From an uncultured Microbacterium sp. (GTDB lineage Bacteria; Actinomycetota; Actinomycetes; Actinomycetales; Microbacteriaceae), in assembly GCF_913776565.1 (NCBI RefSeq), contig NZ_CAJYPF010000246.1, positions 1-34,281 of the forward strand: a stretch of 34,281 bases of DNA, read 5' to 3'. This document shows positions 26,041-34,161 of the stretch, piece by piece. Positions within the stretch are counted from its first letter, which is position 1. Every line of letters begins with the position of its first letter. A program made the position numbers and the translations under genes. A model generated the notes under the pieces. That model saw nothing but the letters and a program-made list of their open reading frames with translations, had not been told where the DNA came from and did not search any database.

Positions 26041-26110
26041 CCCGCGTTCCGACCGGCCCCGCGCCGTGGTCGGGGACCGCACGCTGACCCGCGTCTCGAC
26101 CGCCCCCGCG
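26037..26110. repeat. Imperfect 27-bp direct repeat after the 69-residue gene
   Basis: CTGACCCGCGTTCCGACCGG at 26037 and CTGACCCGCGTCTCGACCGC at 26084 begin two 27-nt units with only about three differences, offset by 47 nt. The first unit includes the TGA stop of the preceding gene. Each is followed by self-complementary sequence, for example CCGACC/GGTCGG (26048-26053 and 26068-26073). They may act as weak terminators. Confidence 0.5.
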
Positions 26111-26250
26111 TCCCGACTGGGTGGGGGTGCGCGTCGACGGTTCGCCCATCGATGTGGTGCCGTGACGGCGGTGCGCCGAGGCCGGGGCGTGGCGCCGCGG
26201 TACGATCCGAGACCGAACGGCATCCGCCCACGTTCCGAGAGAAGGTCCCG

Positions 26251-26679
26251 ATGAAACGCGCTCTCGTCTTGCCCGTGGTCGCGGCCGTCGCGATGGCGCT
26301 CGTCCTCACCGGCTGCGCGCCCGAGACGTCGTCGTCCCCGTCGACGGAGGCACCCTCCGCCGCGGCCCCGAGCTCGTCGCCGTCAGCGATCGAGGGGGCC
26401 CTTCCGCCGACCTTCGTCGCCCCGGACGCTCTCGAGGGCACCGACGTGAAGGTGGTGCAGGGCACGGCCCTGGTGCTGACCGTCCCCGACGCCAGCGAGG
26501 CCGAGTGGACGGGGACGACCGCCGACGTCGCGATCGCGGAGTTCTCGCCCGGCGGGCCGTCCGAGGGGGCGGTGTTCCGCCCCGGGTTCCTCGTCCGCGA
26601 GGTCGGCAGCACGGCCGCGACCCTCACCGGCGCCGACGGCAAGACGATCTCGTTCACCATCACCGTCGTGCCGTACTGA
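26251..26679 (+). CDS. Small secreted lipoprotein
   Basis: A 142-residue protein with a clear lipoprotein signal. It has a basic start (MKR), a hydrophobic core, and the lipobox LTGC with lipidated cysteine at residue 22. A serine/alanine/proline-rich linker (about 23-48) follows, then a beta-rich domain of about 90 residues. The domain has repeated Val/Thr alternation and ends SFTITVVPY, which suggests a small Ig-like or beta-sandwich fold on the cell surface. The ATG follows GAGAAGG, and a TACGAT box (26201-26206) may be its -10 element. It converges on the iron-transport permease gene. Function unknown. Confidence 0.8.
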   Translation: MKRALVLPVVAAVAMALVLTGCAPETSSSPSTEAPSAAAPSSSPSAIEGALPPTFVAPDALEGTDVKVVQGTALVLTVPDASEAEWTGTTADVAIAEFSPGGPSEGAVFRPGFLVREVGSTAATLTGADGKTISFTITVVPY

Positions 26680-26700
26680 CGCCGACCTCCCGGGCGTCAG
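26676..26700. terminator. Convergent hairpin containing both stop codons
   Basis: CTGACGCC (26676-26683) pairs perfectly with GGCGTCAG (26693-26700). The lipoprotein TGA lies in one arm and the permease TGA (reverse strand) in the other. It can terminate transcripts from both sides, although the 8-bp stem is short. Confidence 0.6.
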
Positions 26701-27773
26701 CCGCGCCGCCGGCGTCGAACGAGCAGCGCCACGAACACCGGCACACCGACCAGTGCCGTGCCGACGCCCACCGGCAGGGGAGTGGGGGCGAAGAGCGTGC
26801 GGGTGGCGGCATCCACCCAAACCATGAACACGGCGCCGACCAGGGCCGACAGCGGCACCACGCGAGAGTGACGGGGGCCGACGACGAGTCGCACCGCGTG
26901 CGGAACGACGAGGCCCACGAACCCCACCGCACCCACCGCGCTGACGAGCGCCGCCGTCATGAGCGCGGTGACCACGAGCAGGGTGCCGCGCAGGCGTGCC
27001 ACGGGGATGCCGAGCGAGGCGGCGACGTCGTCACCGAAGGCGAAGGCGTCGAGCGCGCGCGCGGACAGCAGGCACACGGCCCCGCCCACCGCGACGACGG
27101 CGGCGCACAGGGCCACCTTGTCCCACCGCATACCCTCGAGCGAGCCGAGCAGCCAGAACATCACCCCGCGCGTCTCGTCGCTGTCGGCCGCCGCGAACAC
27201 CACGAGCGAGGTGATCGCCGAGAAGAACTGCGTCCCCGCGACGCCGGCGAGCACCACGCCCGCCGTCCCCGCCGAGGTGAAGCGCGAGAGCAGCAGGACG
27301 AGTCCGAACGCGAACACGGCGCCGACGAACGCTCCGCCCGACAGGCCGAGGACGCCGCCGCCCAGGCCCAGGACGCCGATGACGACCGCGCCCGTCGAGG
27401 CCCCCGACGACACGCCGAGCACGAAAGGCTCGGCGAGCGGGTTGCGCAGCAGTGACTGCATCACCACGCCGCAGAGGGCCAGTCCCGCCCCGGCGCAGGC
27501 GGCGACGAGGGCGCGAGGAAGGCGTTCCTCCCACACGATCGCGTTCTTCGCGGTCTTCACGGGGATGTCGGCGAGCCCCAGGTGATTGGCCACGATGTCG
27601 CGCACGTTGACCAGGGAGACGTCGGCGGGACCGAGCGTCACGGCGACGGCGACCGACGCGACCAGCAGCACGATCGCCGCGATCACCGCCCCGGCGCCGA
27701 CGGCGCGTCCGCGGGTGCGGACCCGCGCCACGACCGCGGCGCTCAGAGCGCGCTCCCGTTCTCGTCCCACCAC
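26697..27773 (-). CDS. FecCD-family iron-type ABC transporter permease
   Basis: A 358-residue membrane permease of the BtuC/FecCD/FhuB family. After a basic N-terminus come about nine to ten hydrophobic segments. Family segments include ERLPRALVAACAGAGLALCG, QSLLRNPLAEPFVLGVSSGA and, near the end, VGFVGLVVPHAVRLVVGP. The GTG at 27773 overlaps the end of the binding-protein gene by 31 nt, with GAGAAG upstream, so translation is coupled. No ATP-binding subunit gene follows: the next gene is convergent and unrelated. The transporter must borrow an ATPase encoded elsewhere, or its gene has been lost. The iron box upstream of the operon indicates iron-siderophore uptake. Confidence 0.9.
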   Translation of the reverse strand: MVGRERERALSAAVVARVRTRGRAVGAGAVIAAIVLLVASVAVAVTLGPADVSLVNVRDIVANHLGLADIPVKTAKNAIVWEERLPRALVAACAGAGLALCGVVMQSLLRNPLAEPFVLGVSSGASTGAVVIGVLGLGGGVLGLSGGAFVGAVFAFGLVLLLSRFTSAGTAGVVLAGVAGTQFFSAITSLVVFAAADSDETRGVMFWLLGSLEGMRWDKVALCAAVVAVGGAVCLLSARALDAFAFGDDVAASLGIPVARLRGTLLVVTALMTAALVSAVGAVGFVGLVVPHAVRLVVGPRHSRVVPLSALVGAVFMVWVDAATRTLFAPTPLPVGVGTALVGVPVFVALLVRRRRRG

Positions 27774-28789
27774 GCGCGGATCTTCTCGAGCGCGTCGACG
27801 AAGCGGATCGACGGGTTGAGCTCGGCCCCGTGCAGGGCGATGTAGCGCCCGTTCTGCACGGCCGACATCGTGCGCGTGAGCGGGTCGCTCTCGAGGAAGG
27901 CGATCTTGTCGTCCAGGCGGTCACCGGGGAAGCGGTCGCGCTGCAGGTCGCCGAGCACCAGCACGTCGGGATCGGCCGCGACCATGCTCTCCCAGCCCAC
28001 CGCGGGCCAGTCGTCGGTCTGCTGCGCGAAGACGTTGGTCATTCCGGTGGCGGATGCCAGCAGCCCGGCGTTCGAGAACCCACCGGCGACGTAGGGGGTC
28101 TTGGTGTCGGCGAACCAGAACGTCACGGTCCGCCCGCCGAAGTCGACCCCCTCGGTCGCGGTGGCGGCGCGCTGCTGCAGAGAGGCGACGAGCGCCTCGC
28201 CCCGGTCCGCGACGTCGAAGATGCGCGCGAGGTCGCGGATCTCGCCGTAGAGCACGTCGACGGTCAGCGGGGCCGTCCGGGTGCCCCCGGCGTTGACGCT
28301 CACGTCGCCGTCGCAGTCCGTGGGCGAGAGATAGGTGGGGATGCCGGTCTCCGCGAAGCGGTCGCGCGTCGCGACGCCGCCCTGTGCGAAGTGCCGACCG
28401 AACGAGGCGGTGACGAAGTCGGGATCGGCACCCAGAACGACCTCGTAGGTCGGCGCGTTGTCGGCGAGGCGGGGGACGGTGGCGTTCGCCTCGGCCAGCG
28501 AGTCGAGGATCGGGTCGGTCCACGACGCCGTGCCCACGAGGCGATCCTCGAGGCCGAGCGAGAGCAGGATCTCGGTGGAGTCCTGGTCGAGCGAGACGAC
28601 CCGAGCCGGGGGAGCGTCGACGGTGACCTGCCGTCCGCAGTCGGTGATCGTGAGCGGATAGGCGGTGCGTCCCTCGCCCCCGGTCGAGCTCGTCGCGGCG
28701 GGCACGGCCTCGGAGGCGCCGCACCCGGCGAGAAGGGCGCCGACGGCGGCGAGGACGAGGGGCAGGGCGAGGGCGCGGGCGCGTGGCAT
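27743..28789 (-). CDS. Iron/siderophore ABC transporter substrate-binding lipoprotein
   Basis: A 348-residue cluster-A type binding protein. The signal peptide ends in lipobox LLAGC with cysteine at residue 23. The TonB-dependent-type binding-protein fold (FecB/BtuF group) starts at PARVVSLDQDSTEILLSLGL. The other lobe includes VGWESMVAADPDVLVLGD. The cysteines in ITDCGRQ and PTDCDGD are absent in many relatives and could form a disulfide. It is first in a two-gene operon with the permease, preceded by a DtxR/IdeR-type box, and its ATG has GAAGGAAG upstream. Ferric siderophore is the likely ligand, although the box is the only evidence for iron. Confidence 0.88.
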   Translation of the reverse strand: MPRARALALPLVLAAVGALLAGCGASEAVPAATSSTGGEGRTAYPLTITDCGRQVTVDAPPARVVSLDQDSTEILLSLGLEDRLVGTASWTDPILDSLAEANATVPRLADNAPTYEVVLGADPDFVTASFGRHFAQGGVATRDRFAETGIPTYLSPTDCDGDVSVNAGGTRTAPLTVDVLYGEIRDLARIFDVADRGEALVASLQQRAATATEGVDFGGRTVTFWFADTKTPYVAGGFSNAGLLASATGMTNVFAQQTDDWPAVGWESMVAADPDVLVLGDLQRDRFPGDRLDDKIAFLESDPLTRTMSAVQNGRYIALHGAELNPSIRFVDALEKIRAWWDENGSAL

Positions 28790-28825
28790 CTGGGATCTTC
28801 CTTCGGGGCGGGCGGGGGAGTTTGC

Positions 28826-28844
28826 TTAGGTAAGGGTAACCTCA
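28826..28844 (-). promoter_or_regulatory. DtxR/IdeR-type iron box
   Basis: TTAGGTAAGGGTAACCTCA matches the 19-bp consensus TTAGGTTAGGCTAACCTAA at 16 positions. It lies 37 nt before the binding-protein start and overlaps a TTACCT or TACCCT -10 candidate on the minus strand. It is expected to bind iron-loaded DtxR/IdeR and repress the operon when iron is plentiful. Confidence 0.85.
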
Positions 28845-28898
28845 CTTCTCCTGCCACTCGGGCGTGTCCGCCTCGATGCCTACGCGGCAAACAATGTG

Positions 28899-28927
28899 TT
28901 GCCCTCTGTGGTTTCGTGTTGTACTGT
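28899..28927 (+). promoter_or_regulatory. Fructose operon promoter with TGTG repeats
   Basis: TTGCCC (28899-28904) and TACTGT (28922-28927) are 17 nt apart. Repeated TGTG/TGTT units at 28895, 28907, 28917 and 28925 flank or overlap the boxes and could be DeoR-family binding steps. The start codon lies 24 nt after the -10 box with AAGGAG in between. Confidence 0.5.
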
Positions 28928-28951
28928 GTGGGAATCTTCGAAGGAGATCCC

Positions 28952-29737
28952 GTGTACGCAATGGAGCGCCAGCAGCTCATCGAGCGCGAACTGCGCGATG
29001 TCGGACGCGTCAGCGTCGTCGACCTCGCCAGACGCTTCGACGTGACGACCGAGACGGTGCGCCGCGATCTCGACCGCCTCGAGAGCCTCGGATCCCTTCG
29101 CCGCGTCCACGGCGGCGCCGTCGACATCGGTCGCGCCAGCACGGCCGAGTCGCCGCTCACCGAACGTCGCGAGCGTCACGGAGACGCCAAGCGCGCCATC
29201 GCCTCCTCCGCCGTCGCGCTGCTCGGCCACGACTTCCGCGGCTCGATTTTCGTCGATGCGGGCACCACCGCCGCGGCCGTCGCCGCCCTGCTGCCCGAGG
29301 CGCTCGGCGCGGGCATCGGCGGTGTCGAGGTCGTCACCCACTCGCTCGAGGCCGCCCACGTCCTCTCGGGCGAGGAGCGGCTCTCGCTCACCACCATCGG
29401 GGGCCGCGTCCGCGGCGTCACCGCCGCCGCCGTCGGCGCCCACACCGTGCGCACGATCGCCCAGTTGCGCCCCGACATCGCGTTCGTCGGCACCAACGGC
29501 GTGAGCGCCGGTTTCGGCCTCAGCACCCCCGACCCCGACGAAGCCGCCGTCAAGGCCGCGATCATCCAGTCGGCCCGTCGCGTCGTCCTCGTCGCCGACG
29601 CCGCCAAATTCGGAGAGGAACTGCTCGTGCGCTTCGCCCAGCTCGACGAGATCGACGTTCTCGTGACCGACGCGGCCCCGCCCGCCGACCTGGCCGAGGC
29701 TCTCGCCGACGCCGACATCGAGGTGCGCGTCGCATGA
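28952..29737 (+). CDS. DeoR-family regulator of the fructose operon
   Basis: A 261-residue DeoR-type protein. The N-terminal HTH covers about residues 4-58, with GRVSVVDLARRFDVTTETVRRDL. A sugar-phosphate-binding domain of the ribose-5-phosphate-isomerase-like fold includes FVDAGTTAAAVAALLP and FVGTNGVSAGFGLSTPD. The GTG start has AAGGAG 5 nt upstream and gives MYAMERQQLIEREL, the expected beginning for this group. It is the first gene of deoR-fruK-fruA-ptsH and overlaps fruK by ATGA. Repression relieved by fructose-1-phosphate is the likely control, inferred from family and context. It is a functional counterpart of FruR. Confidence 0.92.
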   Translation: MYAMERQQLIERELRDVGRVSVVDLARRFDVTTETVRRDLDRLESLGSLRRVHGGAVDIGRASTAESPLTERRERHGDAKRAIASSAVALLGHDFRGSIFVDAGTTAAAVAALLPEALGAGIGGVEVVTHSLEAAHVLSGEERLSLTTIGGRVRGVTAAAVGAHTVRTIAQLRPDIAFVGTNGVSAGFGLSTPDPDEAAVKAAIIQSARRVVLVADAAKFGEELLVRFAQLDEIDVLVTDAAPPADLAEALADADIEVRVA

Positions 29738-30699
29738 TCGTCACCCTGACCGCCAACCCCTCGGCCGACCGCGCCGTCGTCCTGCCCGACGCACTCGTCG
29801 TCGGCGAGGTGCAGCGCGCGCTGTCCTCTCGCGAGGATGCCGGGGGCAAGGGCGTCAACGTCGCTCGCGTCGTGACCGCCGCCGGTGCCGCCGCTCGAGC
29901 GGTCGTTCCCGTGAACGCTCATGACCCGTACCGCCTGCTGCTCGAGGACACGGGGATCGCCCTCGACCTCGTCGAGGTCGCCGGGCGCGCCCGGGCGAAC
30001 CTCACCATCACCGATCCGACGGGTGAGACGACCAAGCTCAACCTGCCGGGCGCCGAACTGTCGCCCGCCGAGGTCGAAGCCCTGACGGCCGGCGTCGTCG
30101 CGGCAGCCGAGGGGGCCACCTGGCTCGTCTTGGCCGGATCGCTGCCTCCCAGGGTTCCCGCCACCTTCTACGCCGACCTCATCGTCGCCGTGCGCGAGCG
30201 CTGGGGCGCCCACGCCCCGCTCATCGCGGTCGACGCGTCCGGTGAGGCCCTCGCCGCGGTCGTGGCGACGGCCCGGCCCGACCTCATCAAGCCGAACCAC
30301 GAAGAGCTCGCCGAGCTCGTCGGCGAGGACCACGCGACCGACGCCGACACCCTCGCCGACGCCGCGCGTCGCGCGACCGCCCTGGTGCCCGACCGCGTGG
30401 CATCCGCTCTCGTGACCCTCGGTGCGGACGGCGCGCTGCTGTTCACCGCCGAGGGAGCCTGGCGCGGACGTGCCCCGAAGATCCAGGTGGCCAGCACGGT
30501 CGGCGCGGGCGACAGCTCGCTCGCCGGCTACCTGCTGGCCGCCGTCGAGGGGGCTGCGGCCCCCGACCGCCTCGCGCGCAGCATCGCCTACGGCGCCGCC
30601 GCCGCGACCCTGCCGGGGACTCAGGCCCCGACACCGGCCGATCTGCCCGCGGGCCCGATCGCCGTTTCCGCCTTCGCCACCCCTATCGCTACATCCTGA
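29734..30699 (+). CDS. fruK: 1-phosphofructokinase
   Basis: A 321-residue PfkB-family sugar kinase that phosphorylates fructose-1-phosphate to fructose-1,6-bisphosphate. The N-terminal TLTANPSADRAVVLP, the EDAGGKGVNVARV glycine motif, and the catalytic base aspartate in VGAGDSSLAGYL identify the family. The substrate sugar loop TNPTGETTKL-like segment (TDPTGETTKLN) fits the 1-phosphofructokinase/tagatose-6-phosphate kinase branch. Position between the DeoR regulator and the fructose PTS gene supports fruK. It overlaps the regulator by 4 nt and is followed 19 nt later by fruA. Confidence 0.93.
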   Translation: MIVTLTANPSADRAVVLPDALVVGEVQRALSSREDAGGKGVNVARVVTAAGAAARAVVPVNAHDPYRLLLEDTGIALDLVEVAGRARANLTITDPTGETTKLNLPGAELSPAEVEALTAGVVAAAEGATWLVLAGSLPPRVPATFYADLIVAVRERWGAHAPLIAVDASGEALAAVVATARPDLIKPNHEELAELVGEDHATDADTLADAARRATALVPDRVASALVTLGADGALLFTAEGAWRGRAPKIQVASTVGAGDSSLAGYLLAAVEGAAAPDRLARSIAYGAAAATLPGTQAPTPADLPAGPIAVSAFATPIATS

Positions 30700-30718
30700 C
30701 CACGAAAGGTCACCGACA

Positions 30719-32785
30719 ATGTCCGACATCATCACTCCGGAGCTCGTCACCCTCGACGTGTCCCTGGGCACCGACAAGCAGTCGGTGATCCGCGCCCTCG
30801 CCGAGCGCGTCGTCGCGCAAGGCCGCGCCCGAAGCGCACAGGAGCTCTTCGACGACGCGTGGGCCCGCGAGCAGAAGGACGAGACCGGCCTGCCCGGCGG
30901 CATCGGCATCCCGCACGCGCGCAGCGCGTCGGTCACCGAGCCGACCCTCGCCTTCGCCCGCCTGGCCCCGGGCGTCGACTTCGGCGCCCCCGACGGCCCC
31001 GCCGACATCGTGTTCCTCATCGCCGCGCCCGAGGGCGCCGACGAGGCCCACCTGTCGGTGCTGTCGCAGCTGGCCCGCAGCCTCATGAAGGACGACTTCA
31101 CCGGCGGCCTGCGCCGTGCCTCGTCGAACGCCGAGGCCGTCCGTATCATCACGGATGCCATCGCTCCGGCCGCCGAGCCGACGGTCGCGGAGGCCGCGGC
31201 CCCGGTCGCCGCCACCCGCGCCGAGGCTCGCTCGACTACCGCGACGAAGACGAAGAAGATCGTCGCCGTCACCGCGTGCGCCACCGGCATCGCCCACACC
31301 TTCATGGCGGCCGACGCCCTGACCGCGGCGGGTGCCGAGACCGACGGCGTCGAGCTGATCGTCGAGCCGCAGGGCTCAAGCGGATACAAGGCCCTGCCGC
31401 AGAGCGTGATCGACGACGCCGACGCCGTGATCTTCGCCGTCGACGTCGACGTCCGCGAACCCCAGCGCTTCGCGGGCAAGCCGGTCGTCCGCGCCGGGGT
31501 CAAGCGCGGCATCGAGCAGCCGAAGCAGCTCATCGCCGAAGCCCTCGCCGCGAGCGAGAACCCGAACGCCGCCCGCGTGCAGGGCGGTGCCGCGGCGGCA
31601 TCCGCCTCGGACGCCCCCGTCGCGCAGCAGTCCGTGGGTCGCCGCATCCAGCGCTGGCTGCTGACCGGTGTCAGCTACATGATCCCGTTCGTCGCGGGCG
31701 GCGGTCTGCTCATCGCCCTCGGCTTCCTGCTCGGCGGCTATCAGGTCACGCAGAACGCGGCCAACGTCATCATCCAGAACTCGCTGTGGGACCTGCCCAC
31801 CGACGGCATCACCTCGCCGCTCGGTCCCGTGGGTCAATACCTCGGCTCGGTCGCCTTCATGATCGGTGCGACGTCGATGGGCTTCATCGTCGCCGTGCTC
31901 GCGGGATTCATCGCCTACGCGATCGCCGACCGCCCCGGTATCGCGCCCGGTTTCGTCGCCGGCGCCGTCGCGGTGCTCATGAACGCCGGCTTCATCGGCG
32001 GCATCATCGGTGGTCTGCTGGCCGGATTCATCGCCTGGTGGCTCGGCCGTTTCGACGCCCCCCGGTGGCTGCGCGGCCTCATGCCGGTCGTGATCGTGCC
32101 CTTCCTCGGCTCGATCTTCGCCTCGGGCCTGATGATCCTCTTCCTCGGTCGTCCCATCGCTGCCCTCATGACGGCACTCACCGACGGCCTCACGGGCCTC
32201 GCCTCCAGCGGCGCCGGCGCGATCGTGCTGGGCATCATCCTCGGTCTCATGATGTGCTTCGACCTCGGTGGACCGGTCAACAAGGTCGCCTACGTCTTCG
32301 CCACCACGGGCCTTGCCGCGGCGAGCCAGACCAACACCGCCCCGTACCTCATCATGGCCGCGGTCATGGCCGCCGGCATGGTGCCCCCGCTCGCGATGGC
32401 CCTCGCCTCGACGATCCTGGCGCGTGGCAAGTTCACCCCGGTGGAGCGCGAGAACGGTGCGGCGGCCTGGCTGCTGGGCGCCTCGTTCATCTCCGAGGGC
32501 GCGATCCCGTTCGCCGCGGCCGACCCGCTGCGCGTCATCCCCGCCTCGATGGTGGGCGGTGCGATCACGGGTGGACTGAGCATGCTGATCGGAGTGCAGT
32601 CCTACGCCCCGCACGGCGGCATCTTCGTGCTGTTCGCCATCAACCCGGTGTGGGGTTTCCCCCTCGCGATCATTGTGGGTACGGTCGTGACGGCGCTGAT
32701 CGTCGTCGCCCTCAAGGGCATCGGCCGGAGCACCAAGGACGCCGCCGTCACCGAGGCCGCTCCCGTGGCCACGGTCGCCGCGTAA
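30719..32785 (+). CDS. fruA: Fructose PTS enzyme IIABC
   Basis: A 688-residue three-domain transporter. EIIA at about 1-150 has the phosphorylated histidine H66 in GIGIPHARS. EIIB at about 180-280 has the phosphocysteine C187 in VTACATGIAHTF. EIIC, from about 310 to the end, has around ten hydrophobic segments including MIPFVAGGGLLIALGFLLGG. Alanine-rich linkers join the domains. It imports fructose and delivers it as fructose-1-phosphate to FruK. The start ATG follows GAAAGG at 10 nt. The order A-B-C in one chain is usual for actinobacterial FruA. HPr, its phosphoryl donor, is encoded next. Confidence 0.95.
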   Translation: MSDIITPELVTLDVSLGTDKQSVIRALAERVVAQGRARSAQELFDDAWAREQKDETGLPGGIGIPHARSASVTEPTLAFARLAPGVDFGAPDGPADIVFLIAAPEGADEAHLSVLSQLARSLMKDDFTGGLRRASSNAEAVRIITDAIAPAAEPTVAEAAAPVAATRAEARSTTATKTKKIVAVTACATGIAHTFMAADALTAAGAETDGVELIVEPQGSSGYKALPQSVIDDADAVIFAVDVDVREPQRFAGKPVVRAGVKRGIEQPKQLIAEALAASENPNAARVQGGAAAASASDAPVAQQSVGRRIQRWLLTGVSYMIPFVAGGGLLIALGFLLGGYQVTQNAANVIIQNSLWDLPTDGITSPLGPVGQYLGSVAFMIGATSMGFIVAVLAGFIAYAIADRPGIAPGFVAGAVAVLMNAGFIGGIIGGLLAGFIAWWLGRFDAPRWLRGLMPVVIVPFLGSIFASGLMILFLGRPIAALMTALTDGLTGLASSGAGAIVLGIILGLMMCFDLGGPVNKVAYVFATTGLAAASQTNTAPYLIMAAVMAAGMVPPLAMALASTILARGKFTPVERENGAAAWLLGASFISEGAIPFAAADPLRVIPASMVGGAITGGLSMLIGVQSYAPHGGIFVLFAINPVWGFPLAIIVGTVVTALIVVALKGIGRSTKDAAVTEAAPVATVAA

Positions 32786-32814
32786 ACACCCCCGTCGAAT
32801 CGGAAGGATTCACC

Positions 32815-33084
32815 ATGGCAGAACGTCAGGCCACCATCGCCAGCAGCTCGGGACTCCACGCCCGCCCCGCGAAGCTCTTCGTGCAGGCCGTGCAGGAGAA
32901 GAAGGTGCCCGTCACCATCGCCGCCCAGGGCGGACCCGATCTCAACGCCGGCAGCATCCTGTCGCTGATGGGCCTGGGTGCCGGTCACGGCACGGTCGTG
33001 ACGCTCAAGGCCGAGGGCGAGGGCGCCGAGCAGGCGCTCGACGAGCTGGTCGCTCTGCTCGAGACCGACCTCGACGCGCAGTAA
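32815..33084 (+). CDS. ptsH: Phosphocarrier protein HPr
   Basis: An 89-residue HPr. The active histidine is H15 in GLHARPAKL, and a serine at residue 47 (AGSILSLMG) corresponds to the regulatory serine of low-GC Gram-positive HPr. Whether it is phosphorylated here is unknown. The gene is 29 nt behind fruA with GGAAGG before the ATG, so HPr is made together with the fructose transporter. Enzyme I (ptsI) is not in the window and must be encoded elsewhere. A perfect 15-bp hairpin ends the operon. Confidence 0.95.
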   Translation: MAERQATIASSSGLHARPAKLFVQAVQEKKVPVTIAAQGGPDLNAGSILSLMGLGAGHGTVVTLKAEGEGAEQALDELVALLETDLDAQ

Positions 33085-33099
33085 GCGCCTCTTCTCAGA

Positions 33100-33140
33100 A
33101 CACCGGATGCCACGGGCCCAGGGCTCGTGGCATCCGGTGT
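33100..33140 (+). terminator. Terminator hairpin after ptsH
   Basis: ACACCGGATGCCACG (33100-33114) and its exact complement (33126-33140) enclose an 11-nt loop, followed by CTCGTCTTCC. Each arm carries a GGATGCC/GGCATCC heptamer. Confidence 0.88.
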
Positions 33141-33193
33141 CTCGTCTTCCGGGTGGCGTGCGTCGCGGAGATGCCGCGCGCGCCGGGACGCTG

Positions 33194-33261
33194 GCGCGCG
33201 GGACGGGACGGTGTCGCGCGCGGGACGGGACGGTGCCGCGCGGGACGGGACGGTGTCGCGC
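33194..33261. repeat. Three-copy GC-rich tandem repeat
   Basis: GGGACGGGACGGTG occurs at 33200-33213, 33222-33235 and 33242-33255, linked by TCGCGCGC or CCGCGC. Units are 20-22 nt long, and an internal GGGAC step repeats within each. It lies in the 297-nt gap between ptsH and the convergent hydrolase gene. Apart from this repeat and the ptsH terminator I see nothing in that gap. Confidence 0.7.
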
Positions 33262-33381
33262 GCGTCGAGGCGGCGGGGTCTGCCGGGCGAAGCTCCTGAG
33301 AATCGCTCGGTGCGGCGCCGCATACGCCGTGGTCACGGACGCCGAGGATCGAACGTCAGGAGTTCCGCCCCGCCGTCGGCC

Positions 33382-34020
33382 CTAGACCTCGACCGAATCG
33401 CCCGGCTTGAGGTCGATGAACGAGCCGCCGTTCTGCTCGACGGCCCACGTCAGTCGCGCGTCGCCCATCTGCTTTCCCGCGACCGACAGCGTCATGTCGT
33501 GGGTCGCGAACACGCGCTCGGGCTTGACCGCGAGGACGTAGTCGATCGCGTCGCCGATCTTGAGCCACGGCGCTCCGACGGGGGCGGCGAGGAGGGCGAC
33601 CTTCTTGTGCTTCGGCACGGCGTAGGAGTCGCCGGGGTAGTAGAGGGCGTCGTTGACGAGGACGCCGACGTTGTCGACCACGGGGATCGACTCGTGGATG
33701 ACTTCGTGGCGGCCACCGAAGAACTCCAGGTGGAACGGACCGAGGTCGAGGCTGTCGCCCGGGTGCACCACGGTGACGTCGAATCCGGCGGCCGCATTGC
33801 GCACGCCCTCGGGACCATAGATCGGCACGGTGGGATGCGCCTTCTGCAGGCGCGTGAGGTGCTCGGGGGTCCAGTGGTCGGCGTGCTCGTGCGTGATGAC
33901 CACCCCCACCAGCCCGGTGAGGTCTTCGAGGGGCGAGGTGAAGCTGCCCGGATCGATGACGAGCGTGTGCCCGCCTTCGACGACGACGAGAGACGCGTGT
34001 TCGTGCTTCGTGAGGCGCAT
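33382..34020 (-). CDS. Metallo-beta-lactamase-fold hydrolase
   Basis: A 212-residue protein of the metal-dependent hydrolase group. The zinc motif HEHADH is at residues 44-49 (VVITHEHADHW). Further metal-binding candidates are the histidine in GGRHEVIH, the aspartate in YYPGDSY, and the histidine in FATHDM. The size and simple layout resemble the UPF0173/L-ascorbate-6-phosphate-lactonase-like branch rather than true beta-lactamases. I chose ATG 34020: TTGACT lies 6 nt upstream, which may be a leaderless -10 box, and CGGAG could also serve as a ribosome site. Upstream in-frame extension to 34215 would overlap the tRNA. Substrate unknown. Confidence 0.88.
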   Translation of the reverse strand: MRLTKHEHASLVVVEGGHTLVIDPGSFTSPLEDLTGLVGVVITHEHADHWTPEHLTRLQKAHPTVPIYGPEGVRNAAAGFDVTVVHPGDSLDLGPFHLEFFGGRHEVIHESIPVVDNVGVLVNDALYYPGDSYAVPKHKKVALLAAPVGAPWLKIGDAIDYVLAVKPERVFATHDMTLSVAGKQMGDARLTWAVEQNGGSFIDLKPGDSVEV

Positions 34021-34161
34021 GCTCCGAGTCAACTCCGGGTCGGGGGAGAGCGGCAAGTGCTGGCGGCCCGGGTGAACATCGCCTAACGGGTCTTCCGGTC
34101 CGCGCACGTTCGCGGTACGGTGGCCGGACACGCCCGGGATATCGGTGGCTCGGCCCCGATT

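Noticed and set aside
23946..26663. A 905-codon minus-strand open frame across gltX, tRNA-Gln and the lipoprotein gene
   Set aside because: It crosses a tRNA and three well-supported plus-strand genes, and its product is low-complexity shadow sequence.
33194..33261. The three-copy repeat as a CRISPR array
   Set aside because: Units are 20-22 nt with no unique spacers of normal length and there are no cas genes.
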